A DNA stretch of 60,155 nucleotides from Caulobacter sp. 17J65-9. GTDB lineage: Bacteria > Pseudomonadota > Alphaproteobacteria > Caulobacterales > Caulobacteraceae. This document shows, one piece after another, positions 8,472-18,439 of this stretch. Under the pieces are notes generated by a model. It saw nothing but the letters and a program-made list of their open reading frames with translations, ran no database searches and had not been told where the DNA came from. Location: assembly GCF_010975005.1 (NCBI RefSeq), contig NZ_JAAIVC010000007.1, positions 1-60,155 on the forward strand, read 5' to 3'. A program made the translations under genes and the position numbers. Numbering within the stretch: the first letter of the stretch is position 1; every line of letters starts with the position of its first letter.

Positions 8472-9038
8472 ATGTTGCAGGCGGGCCGGGACGCCTTGGC
8501 TGATTTCCTCAACAGCCGCGATCGCAGCGCCAGTCACGTGGCGCTGGGCGTGGTGCTGTGTGTCGGGGCTGTGGCGCTGTCGGCGGTGATCGCCGGCCGC
8601 AACGCGCCGACCCCGCGCAACCCCGAAGTGAAGGCGCACTACGACGCGCTCGAGCAACCGGCCATGCAGCCGCCGCGTGCGGTCTTCGGCGTGGTCTGGC
8701 CAGCCCTGTTCTCCATGCTGACCTGGTCGGGCCTGCGAATCTGGAACGCGCGCGGGCCCGAGCGCGACCGCGCCTTCGCGCTATGGGCGGCGATCCAGGG
8801 CCTGCAGGCGCTGTGGATGGCCTGGGGGCCCCGCCACCGGCTGGCGCAGGTGCTGACCGCCGTGACCACGCTGGGGGCGACGGCGGCCTATGTGAACGCG
8901 GCGCGCAAGGTCGACGGCAAGGCCGCGGCCATGGTCGCGCCCTACGCCGGCTGGATCAGCTTCGCCAACGTCCTGACCGAGGAGCTGTGGCGCAAGAACC
9001 GGCCGACGCAGACGCCGAGCGGCCACACCGTGCACTAA
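8472..9038 (+). CDS. TspO/MBR-like membrane protein
   Basis: A 188-residue protein with about five hydrophobic helices. The family landmarks are recognisable: a PP-R-VFGVVW motif near residue 72, a Trp/Leu-rich third helix (ALWMAWGP), an alanine-rich AT-A-YVNAAR helix, and a final PYAGWISFAN segment. TspO proteins bind porphyrins or sterol-like ligands in the outer or inner membrane. The N-terminus (about 25 residues before the first helix) is longer than usual. The sequence is divergent, so ligand and function are uncertain. GGAGAG precedes the start. It lies downstream of the bfd–bfr iron/haem pair, which may be relevant to tetrapyrroles (inference). Confidence 0.75.
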   Translation: MLQAGRDALADFLNSRDRSASHVALGVVLCVGAVALSAVIAGRNAPTPRNPEVKAHYDALEQPAMQPPRAVFGVVWPALFSMLTWSGLRIWNARGPERDRAFALWAAIQGLQALWMAWGPRHRLAQVLTAVTTLGATAAYVNAARKVDGKAAAMVAPYAGWISFANVLTEELWRKNRPTQTPSGHTVH

Positions 9039-9041
9039 GCC

Positions 9042-9668
9042 TCAGACGTCGCCGTAGATCGCGGTGAAGCGGGCCTGCAGGTCGTCCAGGTCGCGCTGGG
9101 CGCGGCTCTCGTCGCGCTTGGCGCGCTCCATGGCGTCCAGCGCCCGCTCGCGGTCGTTGCGCAGGCGCTTGAGGCCGGCGCGGATCGACTCACGTTCCTG
9201 GGCGGTCAGCTTCGGATCGGCCAGCCGGGCCTCCTGCTGGCGCATTTCCTTCTCCAGCCGCTCGGCCTCGTAATAGGCGTTGCTCGCGTCGGAGCTTGCG
9301 CGGTCCACGTCCTGCTTGGCCGAGTAGATCAGCTTGCCGTCGGAGTAGCCGGCCAGGAAGTCGGGCTCCAGGTCGGCCGGGCAGACGCCGGCGTAGCTCG
9401 AGCCGGCCGCGCCGACCCGGAAGCCCCGCTGCGGCTGGCAGTAGTCGAGCAGGCCCTGCTCGCGGCCGCGCTTCCAGGCCGTGACGTCGGGCGTCACGCC
9501 GTGCGGCGCGCAGGCCTTGGCGTGGTCGTCGACCCGGCTCATCGGCGCGCCGGCGGCGCCGTCGCGTAGCCCGATGCCCTGCCAGTCGCCGGCCAGGCAC
9601 TCGTTCTTGTCCAGCGTGGCGCAGCTGCCGAGCAGCAGCAGAGCCGGCACGATCAACAGACGACGCAT
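9042..9668 (-). CDS. Lipoprotein with DUF2799-like domain and C-terminal coiled coil
   Basis: A 208-residue protein with a lipoprotein signal (LLLLGSC, lipidated Cys at about residue 16). The next 100 residues match the DUF2799 layout as I know it: W-x-IGLRDG, H-KAC-PHGV, W-GREQGLLDYC, a GxRVG run, YAGVCP and a FLAGY-DG end. Residues from about 120 to 200 are a charged helical region rich in Glu, Arg and Gln with heptad character, predicted coiled coil. Role unknown; probably an envelope structural protein. It converges on the TspO-like gene with only 3 bases between stops. Confidence 0.8.
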   Translation of the reverse strand: MRRLLIVPALLLLGSCATLDKNECLAGDWQGIGLRDGAAGAPMSRVDDHAKACAPHGVTPDVTAWKRGREQGLLDYCQPQRGFRVGAAGSSYAGVCPADLEPDFLAGYSDGKLIYSAKQDVDRASSDASNAYYEAERLEKEMRQQEARLADPKLTAQERESIRAGLKRLRNDRERALDAMERAKRDESRAQRDLDDLQARFTAIYGDV

Positions 9669-9725
9669 GGAAACGCTCCCCCCGATGTCCCCGGCGGGAA
9701 AAGACCACAGCTAAGCTTGAGACGC

Positions 9726-9754
9726 AAAAAGGGCCGCGGCGTGAACCGCGGCCC
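9726..9754 (-). terminator. Terminator of the glycolytic cluster
   Basis: A 9-bp GGGCCGCGG/CCGCGGCCC stem (9731-9739 with 9746-9754) lies about 30 bases past the aldolase stop. It is followed on the minus strand by TTTTT. Confidence 0.9.
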
Positions 9755-9782
9755 TTCGAGCTTTTCAGCGATGAGGGGCGGT

Positions 9783-10802
9783 TTAGGCCGCCACCTTCTC
9801 CATCGCGGCTTCCCACTGGCCCAGAGCGGCCAGGCCGTTCATGCGGGCGCGGTGCAGGAAGGCGGCCTGGGCGGCCGGCACGTTTTCCTTCTTGCCCGAC
9901 CAGGCCTTCTGCGGCGCGGCCTGCAGGGCGCGGCCGTAGGAGAAGGTCATCTTCCACGGGAAGCCGCCGATGCGGTTCATGGCGTCCAGGTGCGCGGTGG
10001 CCTGCTCGTCGGTCTGGCCGCCCGACAGGTAGGCGATGCCCGGCACGGCCGACGGCACGGTGGCCTTCAGGGCGGCGACGGTGCGCTGAGCGACTTCCTC
10101 GACCGAGGCCTGCACCGGCGCCTTCTTGCCGGAGATGACCATGTTCGGCTTCAGCACCATGCCTTCCAGGGCCACGCGCTGTTCGAACAGCTCGTTGAAG
10201 ACGGTGGTCAGCACCCAGCGGGTGACCTCGTCGCAGCGCTCGATCGAGTGGGCGCCGTCCATCAGGATTTCCGGCTCGACGATCGGCACGATCTGGTGCG
10301 CCTGGCAGATGGCGGCGTAGCGGGCCAGGGCGTGGGCGTTGGCCTTCACCGCGCCCCAGGTCGGGACGCCGTCGGCGATGTCGATCACCGCGCGCCACTT
10401 CGCGAAGCGGGCGCCGCGCTCGTAGTACTTCACCAGGCGCTCGCCCAGGCCGTCGAGGCCCTCGGTGATGGTCTCGTTCGGGAAGCCCGGCAGCGGCTTG
10501 GCGCCCTTGTCGACCTTGATGCCCGGAACGGCGCCGGCGGCGGCGATCAGCTCGACCAGCGGCGTGCCGTCGGCGGCGTTCTGCCAGATGGTCTCGTCAT
10601 ACAGGATCACGCCCGAGACGTGCTTCATGCCCTCGGCGCGGAACATCAGCTCGCGGTAGTCGCGGCGGTTCTCTTCGGTGTTTTCGACACCGATCCCGTC
10701 GAAGCGCTTCTTGATGGTGCCGGTCGATTCGTCGGCGGCCAGGATGCCCTTGCCGGGCGCCACCATGGCTTCCGCCACCGCGTTCAGAGCTTGCAGGTCC
10801 AT
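9783..10802 (-). CDS. Fructose-bisphosphate aldolase, class I
   Basis: A 339-residue Schiff-base aldolase that splits fructose-1,6-bisphosphate into two triose phosphates. Family features include KGILAADESTGT near the N-terminus, KVDKGAKPLPG, EPEILMDG, the active-site lysine strand VLKPNMV, and the phosphate loop YLSGGQTDEQAT. This is the class I type common in Caulobacteraceae, not the zinc-dependent class II. The ATG at 10802 has GAGGGACTACGACT ahead of it; an upstream in-frame extension lacks family similarity. It is the last gene of the gap–pgk–aldolase set, 56 bases after pgk. Confidence 0.94.
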   Translation of the reverse strand: MDLQALNAVAEAMVAPGKGILAADESTGTIKKRFDGIGVENTEENRRDYRELMFRAEGMKHVSGVILYDETIWQNAADGTPLVELIAAAGAVPGIKVDKGAKPLPGFPNETITEGLDGLGERLVKYYERGARFAKWRAVIDIADGVPTWGAVKANAHALARYAAICQAHQIVPIVEPEILMDGAHSIERCDEVTRWVLTTVFNELFEQRVALEGMVLKPNMVISGKKAPVQASVEEVAQRTVAALKATVPSAVPGIAYLSGGQTDEQATAHLDAMNRIGGFPWKMTFSYGRALQAAPQKAWSGKKENVPAAQAAFLHRARMNGLAALGQWEAAMEKVAA

Positions 10803-10858
10803 AGTCGTAGTCCCTCGATAATCGTTCAGTTCGTTCGGCCGTCGCTCGTCCAGCGACC

Positions 10859-12052
10859 TTAGCCGCGCAGCGCCTCGACGCCCGGCAGGGCCTTGCCTTC
10901 CATCCACTCCAGGAAGGCGCCGCCAGCCGTGGACACGAAGGTGAAATCGTCGGCCACGCCCGCATGATTCAGGGCCGCGACCGTGTCCCCGCCACCCGCC
11001 ACTGCGGTAACTGCTCCGCTCTTGGCCAGTTCCGCCGCGGCCTTGGCGGCCGCCACGGTGGCCGCGTCGAACGGCGGCACCTCGAACACGCCCAGCGGGC
11101 CGTTCCAGATCAGGGTCTTGGAGTTCTTCATCGCGTCGATCAGGCGCGCCACGCTCTGCGGCCCGGCGTCCAGGATCTTTTCGTCGGCGGTGATTCCGTC
11201 GAGGGCGCGAACCGTCGCAGGCGCGCCCGGCTTCACCTCGACGGCGACGACCACGTCGACCGGCAGCAGCAGTTCGCAGCCGGCCTTGGCGGCCTCGGCC
11301 ATGATCTCGCGCGCGGTGTCGGCCAGGTCCTTCTCGCAGAGCGAGCCGCCGACGTCGTGGCCTTGGGCGAACAGGAAGGTGTTGGCCATGCCGCCGCCGA
11401 TGGCCAGGCGGTCCAGCTTGGCGACCAGGTTCTTCAGCAGGTCCAGCTTGGTCGAGACCTTGGAGCCGCCGACGATGCCCAGCACCGGGCGCTTCGGCTG
11501 GCCCAGCGCCGCGTTCAGCGCTTCCAGCTCGCGGCGCATGCTCTCGCCGGCGTAGGCGGGCTTGAGGCGGGCGACGCCCTCGGTCGAGGCGTGGGCGCGG
11601 TGCGCGGCGGAGAAGGCGTCGTTGACATAGAGGTCGCCCAGTTCGGCCAGCTGGGCGGCGAAGGCCGGGTCGTTCTTCTCTTCGCCCTTGTGGTAGCGGA
11701 CGTTCTCCAGCAGCACGACGCCCTTGGCCGGCAGCGCGGCGATGGCGGCTTTCGCCTGTTCGCCCACGCAGTCGTCGGCGAAGGCGACCGGCTCGCCCAG
11801 CAAGGCCGACAGGGCCGGCGCCACCGGGGCCAGGCTCATGGACGGCACGCGCTCGCCCTTGGGGCGGTCGAAGTGGGCCAGCAGGGCGACCTTGGCGCCC
11901 AGGGCCTGCAGCTTGCGGATGGTCGGAATCGCCACGCGCAGGCGGGTGTCGTCGCTGACCTTGCCGTCCTGCATCGGCACGTTGAAGTCGACGCGCACCA
12001 GCGCGGTCTTTCCGGAGAGGTCGCCGGCCTGGTCGAGGGTGCGGAAGGTCAT
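10859..12052 (-). CDS. pgk: Phosphoglycerate kinase
   Basis: A 397-residue two-domain kinase making ATP from 1,3-bisphosphoglycerate. Recognised by VRVDFNVP at about 20-27, [17 protein letters not shown], the hinge [17 protein letters not shown] and the nucleotide loop GGGDT. Length and motif order are normal. A long open frame continues upstream through part of gap, but the family start and the intergenic hairpin fix the ATG at 12052. It lies between gap (71-base gap) and the aldolase. Confidence 0.97.
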   Translation of the reverse strand: MTFRTLDQAGDLSGKTALVRVDFNVPMQDGKVSDDTRLRVAIPTIRKLQALGAKVALLAHFDRPKGERVPSMSLAPVAPALSALLGEPVAFADDCVGEQAKAAIAALPAKGVVLLENVRYHKGEEKNDPAFAAQLAELGDLYVNDAFSAAHRAHASTEGVARLKPAYAGESMRRELEALNAALGQPKRPVLGIVGGSKVSTKLDLLKNLVAKLDRLAIGGGMANTFLFAQGHDVGGSLCEKDLADTAREIMAEAAKAGCELLLPVDVVVAVEVKPGAPATVRALDGITADEKILDAGPQSVARLIDAMKNSKTLIWNGPLGVFEVPPFDAATVAAAKAAAELAKSGAVTAVAGGGDTVAALNHAGVADDFTFVSTAGGAFLEWMEGKALPGVEALRG

Positions 12053-12074
12053 CGTGGGCGTGCCCTGAAAAGCG

Positions 12075-12103
12075 GCTCGCCCCGACCGGCAGTCGGGGCG
12101 AGC
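12075..12103 (-). terminator. Strong intercistronic hairpin between gap and pgk
   Basis: A 12-bp perfect stem (12075-12086 with 12092-12103) with a 5-base loop. On the minus strand it is followed by CCGCTTTTC, only a short T-run, so it probably attenuates transcription or protects the gap 3' end rather than ending it fully. Confidence 0.6.
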
Positions 12104-12123
12104 GAACGGAGACGAAAAGAGGC

Positions 12124-13131
12124 TTAGAGGAACTTGGCCATCGCCAGAGCGGTGTCGCTCATGCGCGTGGCGAAGCCCCACTCGTTGTCGTACCAGCTCA
12201 GGACGCGGGCCAGCTTGCCCTCGATCACCTGCGTCTGCGGCAGGGCGAAGGTCGAGGAGGCGGCGATGTGGTTGATGTCCATCGACACGATCGGGTCGTT
12301 GGTCACGGCCAGCACGCCCTTCATCGGGCCTTCGGCGGCGGCGATCATGGCCGCGTTGATCTCTTCCTTGGTCACTTCGCGGCCCGGGACGATCTTCAGG
12401 TCGACCACCGAGACGTTCGGGGTCGGGACGCGGATCGAGGAGCCGTCCAGCTTGCCCTTCAGTTCCGGCAGCACCAGGCCGACGGCCTTGGCCGCGCCGG
12501 TCGAGGTCGGGATCATGGACAGGGCCGCCGCGCGGGCGCGATAGAGGTCCTTGTGCATGGTGTCCAGCGTCGGCTGGTCGCCGGTGTAGGCGTGGATGGT
12601 GGTCATGTAGCCACGCTCGATGCCGCACAGGTCCTGCAGGACCTTGGCCACCGGCGCCAGGCAGTTGGTGGTGCACGAGGCGTTCGACACCACGGTGTCG
12701 GCGGCGGTCAGCACGCCGTCGTTCACGCCGAAGACGATGGTCTTGTCGGCGTTGTCGCACGGGGCGGAGACCAGCACGCGCTTGGCGCCGGCTTCCAGGT
12801 GCGCCGAGGCCTTCTCCTTGGAGGTGAAGATGCCGGTGCACTCGAAGGCGATGTCGACGCCCATTTCCTTGTGCGGCAGCTCGGCCGGGTTACGGATGGC
12901 CGTGACCTTGATCTTGCCGAGGCCGACGTCGATCCAGTCCTCGCCCGAGGTCACGGTGCCCGGGAAACGGCCGTGCACGCTGTCGTAGCGCAGCAGGTGG
13001 GCGTTGGTCTCGACGGGACCCAGGTCGTTGATGGCGACCACTTCGATGTCGCGGCGGCCGTGCTCGACGATCGAGCGCAGGACGAGACGGCCGATGCGGC
13101 CGAAACCGTTGATGGCGACGCGAAGGGTCAT
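12124..13131 (-). CDS. gap: Glyceraldehyde-3-phosphate dehydrogenase
   Basis: A 335-residue NAD-linked enzyme. The Rossmann start INGFGRIGR, the NAD-selecting Asp in AINDLG, the catalytic Cys153 within SNASCTTNC, the partner His in TTIHAYTGD and the C-terminal SWYDNEWG are all present. It performs the phosphorylating oxidation of glyceraldehyde-3-phosphate. It leads the minus-strand cluster; pgk and aldolase follow, so flux from triose to 3-phosphoglycerate is co-encoded. A hairpin after it suggests gap transcript can accumulate above pgk. Confidence 0.97.
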   Translation of the reverse strand: MTLRVAINGFGRIGRLVLRSIVEHGRRDIEVVAINDLGPVETNAHLLRYDSVHGRFPGTVTSGEDWIDVGLGKIKVTAIRNPAELPHKEMGVDIAFECTGIFTSKEKASAHLEAGAKRVLVSAPCDNADKTIVFGVNDGVLTAADTVVSNASCTTNCLAPVAKVLQDLCGIERGYMTTIHAYTGDQPTLDTMHKDLYRARAAALSMIPTSTGAAKAVGLVLPELKGKLDGSSIRVPTPNVSVVDLKIVPGREVTKEEINAAMIAAAEGPMKGVLAVTNDPIVSMDINHIAASSTFALPQTQVIEGKLARVLSWYDNEWGFATRMSDTALAMAKFL

Positions 13132-13489
13132 GAGCGGGTCCTCTGGGGCGGAAAGTCGCGCGACATGCGCGCGCGGAAAGGGTCGGCGGCGTTTCGCCCC
13201 CGGGGGCGGTCAAGTCAACCCCTGCGGGACCTCAACACGAGTGACCAAATGCTACGGTTTTGGGAGCGTTGCGGCGTCGGTTTTGCAATTGAACGCAAGT
13301 TTCATCGCCGCGTCTCCCCGGCGCCGTAAGATGCAGTGCTTTCAGATATGCAAGTTGTTGCAATGAGCCTCGCCGACGGGATCTCCGGGGCGCGGGCTGC
13401 GGCGCTTGCGCGCGGTCGGGCGGCTGCGACGTCTCGTCGATAACGCCGGACGGACCCGAGCGCTAGGCTGGTCGCGAGGGGGATACACC
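13132..13489. promoter_or_regulatory. Divergent intergenic region between gap and an S41-type peptidase
   Basis: A 358-base gap with no convincing gene. It is locally AT-richer than its surroundings (about 13235-13365). It holds two imperfect dyads built on TTGC/GCAA: TTGC-N8-GCAA at 13283-13298 and TGCAA-N4-TTGCA at 13349-13362. These are candidate operator sites for the gap cluster. No clear sigma-70 pair could be assigned with confidence. Confidence 0.4.
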
Positions 13490-14437
13490 ATGCGTCCGGC
13501 GTTCCTCGCCGCCCTGGCGGCGGCGCTCTTCGTGCAAGCGATTCCCGCCAGCGCGGCGGACCGCGGCGAGGCGAACCTGCGCGTGTTCGACAACGCCTGG
13601 AAGCGGGTCGAGCGCAACTACTACGACCACGGCTTCCACGGCCTCGACTGGAAGGCCACGGGCGCCGAATTCCGGCCCAAGGCCGCGGCCGCCGTCGACG
13701 AGCGGGCGCTCTATGCGGTGATCCAGGCCATGCTGGGCCGGCTCAAGGACCGGCACGCGTTCGTCAGCAGTCCGGAGTACCTGAAGCGCCGGGCGGACGC
13801 CGCCTCGGGCGAGACCTCGGCGGCGGCGCAGACCGCGCCCCGGCCCCGTCATCGTCCGGCCGAGCTTCACGAGGGCGCCTGGGTCATCGGCTTCGACGAA
13901 TTCGACAGGGGAACCGCCGGCTGGCTGGCCGGAGAAATCGCGCGCGTCCCCGCCGGCGCGCCGCTGGTCGTCGACCTGCGCGGCAATCGCGGCGGCTACA
14001 TCTCCGAACTGCGGCGCAGTCTCGCCTGCATCGCGCCCGAGGGCTGGGTGGTCCTGCGGACCACCTCGCGCCGCGGCTTCGTCGTGAAGGAGCGCGTCGG
14101 GGCCTGCGAGGGCGCGCGGCCGGGGGCGCTGGTCGTGCTGGTCGGCCCGGGCAGCAACAGCGCCGCCGAGCTGTTCGCCGCGGCGATCCAGGAGACCGGC
14201 CGAGGCCGGATCGTCGGCGAGCGGACCGGCGGGGCGGTGCTGGCCTCCCAGGAGTATTCCCTGCCCGACGGCGGCGCGCTCAGCGTCAGCGTCGCCGACG
14301 CCCGCACCGGGGCCGGCGTGCGGCTGGAAGGGCAGGGCGTGCGCCCTGACGTCGAGGCGGTGACGACCGCCGCCGACCGCAAGGCCAACCTCGATCCCGC
14401 GCTGGCCCGGGCCGTGCAGGTCGCCGCCGGCCGCTGA
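13490..14437 (+). CDS. Secreted S41-family peptidase-like protein
   Basis: A 315-residue exported protein with a signal peptide ending ASA near residue 22. It has a helical N-terminal domain (VFDNAWKRVERNYYD, typical of tail-specific/tricorn-core proteases) and a C-terminal core: VVDLRGNRGGY, then GPGSNSAAELFA with the candidate nucleophile Ser, then GERTGG. The lysine that often follows in CtpA-type enzymes is not evident, so the catalytic arrangement may be tricorn-like. No PDZ domain is visible. The ATG at 13490 follows GAGGGGG and begins the signal sequence; an upstream in-frame start would bury it. Confidence 0.8.
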   Translation: MRPAFLAALAAALFVQAIPASAADRGEANLRVFDNAWKRVERNYYDHGFHGLDWKATGAEFRPKAAAAVDERALYAVIQAMLGRLKDRHAFVSSPEYLKRRADAASGETSAAAQTAPRPRHRPAELHEGAWVIGFDEFDRGTAGWLAGEIARVPAGAPLVVDLRGNRGGYISELRRSLACIAPEGWVVLRTTSRRGFVVKERVGACEGARPGALVVLVGPGSNSAAELFAAAIQETGRGRIVGERTGGAVLASQEYSLPDGGALSVSVADARTGAGVRLEGQGVRPDVEAVTTAADRKANLDPALARAVQVAAGR

Positions 14438-14441
14438 GGCG

Positions 14442-15641
14442 TCAGCCCCGGACCGGCTTCACCTTCGCGGCCGCCTCGCGGGCGCGTTCGCGGGCCTGGT
14501 CGACGTCGGCGCCGCGCGCCAGGGCCACGCCCATGCGCCGGCGCTCGAAGGCTTCCGGCTTGCCGAACAGGCGCAGGTCGGCCCCCGGCACGCTCAGGGC
14601 CTGATCCACGCCCTCGAAGGCGACGCCCTCGGCCTCCATGCCGCCGTAGATGACAGCGCTGGCGCCCGGCTCGCGCTGCGAGGTGTCGACCGACAGGCCC
14701 AGGATGGCGCGGGCGTGCAGGCAGAACTCCGACATGGTCTGGCTGGCCAGGGTGACCAGGCCGGTGTCGTGCGGACGGGGGCTGACCTCCGAGAACCAGA
14801 CGTCGTCGCCCTTCACGAACAGCTCGACGCCGAACACGCCCTGGCCGCCGAGCGCGCCGGTGACCTTGGCGGCGATGTCCTGGGCGCGTTCCAGCGCCTT
14901 GGGGCTCATCGGCTGCGGCTGCCAGCTCTCGACATAGTCGCCCTTCACCTGGCGGTGGCCGATGGGGGCGCAGAAGCGGGTCTCGATCTCGCCAGCGGCG
15001 TTGCGGGCGCGAACGGTGAGGAGCGTGATCTCGTAGTCGAACTCGACCCGGCCCTCGACGATGACGCGGGCCTGCTCGACCCGGCCGCCGGCCAGCGCGT
15101 AGGTCCAGGCGCCGTCGACGTCGTCGGGGCTCTCCAGATAGCTCTGGCCCTTGCCCGAGGAGGACATCACCGGCTTCACGAAACAGGGGAAGCCGGTCAC
15201 GTCGCGGGCGGCGGCGGCCAGCTCGTCGCGGCTGGAGGCGAAGGCGAAGCTGGAGGTCGGCAGGCCCAGCTCCTCGGCCGCCAGCTTGCGGATGCCCTCG
15301 CGGTTCATGGTCAGCTGGGTGGCGCGCGCGGTCGGGATGACGGTGGCCAGGCCTGCGGCCTCGACCTCGGCCAGAACTTCGGTGGCGATGGCCTCGATCT
15401 CCGGCACCACCAGGTGCGGGCGCTCCTGCTTGATCACGGCGCGCAGCGCGGCCGGATCGGTCATGGCGATCACGTGCGAGCGGTGGGCGACCTGCATGGC
15501 CGGCGCGTTCGGATAGCGGTCGACCGCGATCACCTCCACGCCCAGGCGCTGCAGCTCGATCGCCACTTCCTTGCCGAGCTCTCCCGAGCCCAGCAGCATG
15601 ACCTTGGTGGCGGTGGGCGACAGCGGCGTGCCGAGGCGCAT
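14442..15641 (-). CDS. purT: Formate-dependent GAR transformylase
   Basis: A 399-residue ATP-grasp enzyme that makes formyl-GAR in purine synthesis using formate and ATP instead of formyl-folate. Landmarks: the first GSGELGKEV loop, VPEIEAIAT, the ATP-grasp lysine strand [25 protein letters not shown], and [11 protein letters not shown]. Length is normal for PurT. It lies downstream of tkt, separated by a strong terminator, so it is a separate unit. Confidence 0.95.
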   Translation of the reverse strand: MRLGTPLSPTATKVMLLGSGELGKEVAIELQRLGVEVIAVDRYPNAPAMQVAHRSHVIAMTDPAALRAVIKQERPHLVVPEIEAIATEVLAEVEAAGLATVIPTARATQLTMNREGIRKLAAEELGLPTSSFAFASSRDELAAAARDVTGFPCFVKPVMSSSGKGQSYLESPDDVDGAWTYALAGGRVEQARVIVEGRVEFDYEITLLTVRARNAAGEIETRFCAPIGHRQVKGDYVESWQPQPMSPKALERAQDIAAKVTGALGGQGVFGVELFVKGDDVWFSEVSPRPHDTGLVTLASQTMSEFCLHARAILGLSVDTSQREPGASAVIYGGMEAEGVAFEGVDQALSVPGADLRLFGKPEAFERRRMGVALARGADVDQARERAREAAAKVKPVRG

Positions 15642-15660
15642 GGGAATATCCTTTGATAGA

Positions 15661-15694
15661 AAAAGGGCCCGTCCGCCTTGGACGGAACGGGCCC
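15661..15694 (-). terminator. Terminator of tkt
   Basis: A GGGCCCGT/ACGGGCCC stem (15665-15672 with 15687-15694), with further inner pairing, lies 25 bases past the tkt stop. On the minus strand a run of Ts follows. Confidence 0.88.
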
Positions 15695-15719
15695 TGGGTC
15701 GTTGATCAGGCGGTCGGGA

Positions 15720-17726
15720 TCAGAGCTGCGACTTGGCCGCGGCGACCACGCCTTCCGGGGTGATGCCGAACTCCTGGTACAGCCGGTCGTACGGCGCGCT
15801 GGCGCCGAAGCCCTTCATGCCGACGAACACGCCGTCGTCGCCGATGAAGCGTTCCCAGCCGAACTTCACCGCCGCTTCGACCGCGACGCGCGCCTTGGTC
15901 TTGCCGATCACCTTGCGCTGGTAGGCGGCGTTCTGGGCTTCGAACAGCTCCCAGCACGGGGTGGAGACCACGCGGGCGCCGATGCCTTCGGCTTCCAGCT
16001 GGGCGCGGGCGGCCATGGCGATGGCCACTTCGGTGCCCGAGGCGAACAGGGTGACCTGGGCCGGGCCGGCCTCGGCCGCGGCCAGTTCGTAGGCGCCGCG
16101 GGCCGACAGGTTCTCTTCGGCCTGCACGGTGCGCACCGCCGGGGTCTTCTGGCGCGACAGGGCCATCACCGACGGCGAGGTCTTGGCGTCCAGAGCGGCC
16201 TTCCAGCACTCCATCACCTCGACCGCGTCGGCCGGGCGGAACACCAGCAGGTTCGGGATGCAGCGGAGCGCGGCCAGGTGCTCCACCGGCTGGTGGGTCG
16301 GGCCGTCCTCACCCAGGCCGATCGAGTCGTGGGTCAGCACGTGGATGGCGCGCACGCCCATCAGCGCGGCCAGGCGGATGGCCGGGCGGCTGTAGTCGGA
16401 GAACACCAGGAAGGTGCCCGAATAGGGGATGATCCCGCCGTGCAGCGCCATGCCGTTCATGGCTGCGGCCATGCCGTGCTCGCGCACGCCCCAGTGGACG
16501 TAGCGGCCGTCGTAGTCCGGATAGTCGAACGCCTTCATGCCCTTGACGAAGGTGTTGTTCGAGCCGGTCAGGTCGGCCGAGCCGCCGATCATCTCGGGGA
16601 TGAACGGGGTCAGGTTCTCCAGCGCCGAGCCCGAGGAGACGCGGGTGGCGGCGGCCGGCTTGGCGTCGGTCTGCTTGACGATCTCGGCGTCGATGGCGGC
16701 GAAGGCTTCGGCCGGCAGCTCGCCCTTCATGGCGCGCAGGAACTCGGCCGACTTTTCCGAACCCTTCAGGCGGTCTTCCCAGGCGCGGCGCTGACGGCCG
16801 CCCTTGCGGCCGGCCTTGCGCCAGGCGTCGACGATGTCTTCCGGCAGCTCGAACGGCGGCAGGGTCCAGCCCAGCTTCTGGCGGGTGGCGGCGATTTCGG
16901 CCGCGCCCAGGGCCGCGCCGTGGGTCTTGTGGCTGCCTTCCATGGTGGCCGCGCCCTTGCCGATGCGGGTGCGGCAGGCGATCAGGGTCGGGCGGTCCTG
17001 GCGAGTGGCCCAGGTCAGGGCGCGACGGATCTGGTCCATGTCATGGCCGTCGATCCGCTTCACCGCCCAGCCGAACGCCTTGAAGCGGGCCAGCTGGTCG
17101 CCGGTTTCCGAGATGCGGACGTCGCCGTCGATGGTGATCTCGTTGTCGTCCCACAGGACGGTCAGCTTGTTCAGCTTGAAGCGGCCGGCCAGGCCGATGG
17201 CTTCATGGCTGACGCCTTCCATCAGGCAGCCGTCGCCGGCGACCACCCAGGTGCGGTGGTCGACCAGCTCGTCGCCGAAGCGGTTCGCCAGGTGGCGCTC
17301 GGCCATGGCCATGCCGACGGCGGTGGCCAGGCCCTGGCCCAGCGGGCCGGTGGTGGTCTCGACGCCCGGCGTGTGGCCGTACTCGGGGTGGCCCGGGGTC
17401 TTGGAGTCCCACTGGCGGAAGTTCTTCAGCTCCTGGGCCGTCACTTCCTTCACCCCGGTCAGGTGCAGGAGCGAGTAGATCAGCATGGAGCCGTGGCCGG
17501 CCGACAGCACGAAGCGGTCGCGGTCGTGCCACTCGGGCTTGCGCGCGTCGTACTTCAGGAAGCGGGTGAACAGCACGGTGGCCACGTCGGCCATGCCCAT
17601 CGGCATGCCGGGGTGGCCGGAGGCCGCCTGCTCGACGCCGTCCATGGACAGCACGCGGATGGCGTCGGCCATGCGCTGCGGCGAAACCGACGTGCGGGCG
17701 GGGGCGCGGACGAGGTCGTCGGCCAT
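15720..17726 (-). CDS. tkt: Transketolase
   Basis: A 668-residue thiamine-diphosphate enzyme of the non-oxidative pentose phosphate pathway. It has SGHPGMPMG and HGS-LIYSLLH in the N-terminal pyrophosphate domain, the GDGCLMEG ... DDN metal/ThDP motif, the pyrimidine-domain GVREHGMAA, and [15 protein letters not shown]. The ATG at 17726 (MADDLVRAP) is the natural start. It is divergent from the zapA-side gene (17830), leaving about 100 bases of promoter. It shares triose and hexose phosphates with the glycolytic cluster nearby. Confidence 0.96.
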   Translation of the reverse strand: MADDLVRAPARTSVSPQRMADAIRVLSMDGVEQAASGHPGMPMGMADVATVLFTRFLKYDARKPEWHDRDRFVLSAGHGSMLIYSLLHLTGVKEVTAQELKNFRQWDSKTPGHPEYGHTPGVETTTGPLGQGLATAVGMAMAERHLANRFGDELVDHRTWVVAGDGCLMEGVSHEAIGLAGRFKLNKLTVLWDDNEITIDGDVRISETGDQLARFKAFGWAVKRIDGHDMDQIRRALTWATRQDRPTLIACRTRIGKGAATMEGSHKTHGAALGAAEIAATRQKLGWTLPPFELPEDIVDAWRKAGRKGGRQRRAWEDRLKGSEKSAEFLRAMKGELPAEAFAAIDAEIVKQTDAKPAAATRVSSGSALENLTPFIPEMIGGSADLTGSNNTFVKGMKAFDYPDYDGRYVHWGVREHGMAAAMNGMALHGGIIPYSGTFLVFSDYSRPAIRLAALMGVRAIHVLTHDSIGLGEDGPTHQPVEHLAALRCIPNLLVFRPADAVEVMECWKAALDAKTSPSVMALSRQKTPAVRTVQAEENLSARGAYELAAAEAGPAQVTLFASGTEVAIAMAARAQLEAEGIGARVVSTPCWELFEAQNAAYQRKVIGKTKARVAVEAAVKFGWERFIGDDGVFVGMKGFGASAPYDRLYQEFGITPEGVVAAAKSQL

Positions 17727-17829
17727 GAAACGGACTCCGGAGACGAGGAAAACAGGGCGCGCGCGCTTTACCTGACGCACGGCGCGCGTTCTATACAGAT
17801 TCGTGTCAGGATTTGGGTGGAGGGGCGTG

Positions 17830-18096
17830 ATGGCGGACTCGACCAGTGAACTGGACGCCGCGGCCGGCCGGCTTGACCAGGCGCTGACCGCGCTGGAGGG
17901 GCGCTTCCGTGCGCTCAAGGCGCAGAGCCGTGGCGGCGAGGGCGATCTGTTCGATCAGGACCGCGCGCGCCTGGCCGATGACCTCGATCGCGCCCGGGCC
18001 CGCGCCCGCGACCTCGAGGACGCCGCCGCCGAGGCGTCTGCGGCTCTGGGTCGCGCCGCCGAACACGTCCGTCTGATCCTGACCGCCGAGGAATAG
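17830..18096 (+). CDS. DUF4164-type coiled-coil protein
   Basis: An 88-residue protein that is almost wholly helical, with heptad patterns from about residue 4 to 80 ([18 protein letters not shown] and a long Arg/Asp/Ala helix). It resembles the DUF4164 proteins that precede zapA in alphaproteobacteria. No catalytic motif. The start ATG follows GGAGGGG. It ends 4 bases before zapA, so the two are translationally close, and a role next to ZapA at the division ring is a reasonable inference only. Confidence 0.75.
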   Translation: MADSTSELDAAAGRLDQALTALEGRFRALKAQSRGGEGDLFDQDRARLADDLDRARARARDLEDAAAEASAALGRAAEHVRLILTAEE

Positions 18097-18100
18097 TCCC

Positions 18101-18427
18101 GTGGCCACCGTCACCGTCGAGATCAACGGCCGCCCCTACAACGTCGGTTGCGCCGACGGCCAGGAGGAGCGCGTCCGCGCCCTGGCCCGCCAGTTCGACG
18201 ACAACGTCCGCCAGGTGGCCCAGGACGTCGGCCACGTCGGCGACATCCGCCTGTTCCTGATGGCCGCCCTGCTGGTCGCCGACGAGCTGTCGGACATCCG
18301 CACCCAGCTGAACCGCCTGCGCGCCGAGCACGACCGGACCATGGCCGGTTCCGAAACCGTGGAGAAGCGCGCCGCCGACGCGCTCAACGCCGCGGCCGGG
18401 CGGCTTGAGAAGCTGCTGGCGGAGTAG
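18101..18427 (+). CDS. zapA: Cell division protein ZapA
   Basis: A 108-residue FtsZ-ring associated protein. It has the N-terminal beta strands (VTVEINGRPYNV), the GQEERVRALA helix, and a C-terminal coiled coil (residues about 60-105) used for tetramer formation and bundling of FtsZ filaments. GTG start at 18101, 4 bases after the previous stop. The order zapA–6S RNA–5-formyl-THF cyclo-ligase is the same as in enterobacteria and supports the assignment. Confidence 0.93.
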   Translation: MATVTVEINGRPYNVGCADGQEERVRALARQFDDNVRQVAQDVGHVGDIRLFLMAALLVADELSDIRTQLNRLRAEHDRTMAGSETVEKRAADALNAAAGRLEKLLAE

Positions 18428-18439
18428 CGGCCATCCCTT

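Noticed and set aside
12053-12841. A long open frame running into pgk from upstream
   Set aside because: It overlaps gap in another frame and crosses the intercistronic hairpin; the family start is at 12052.
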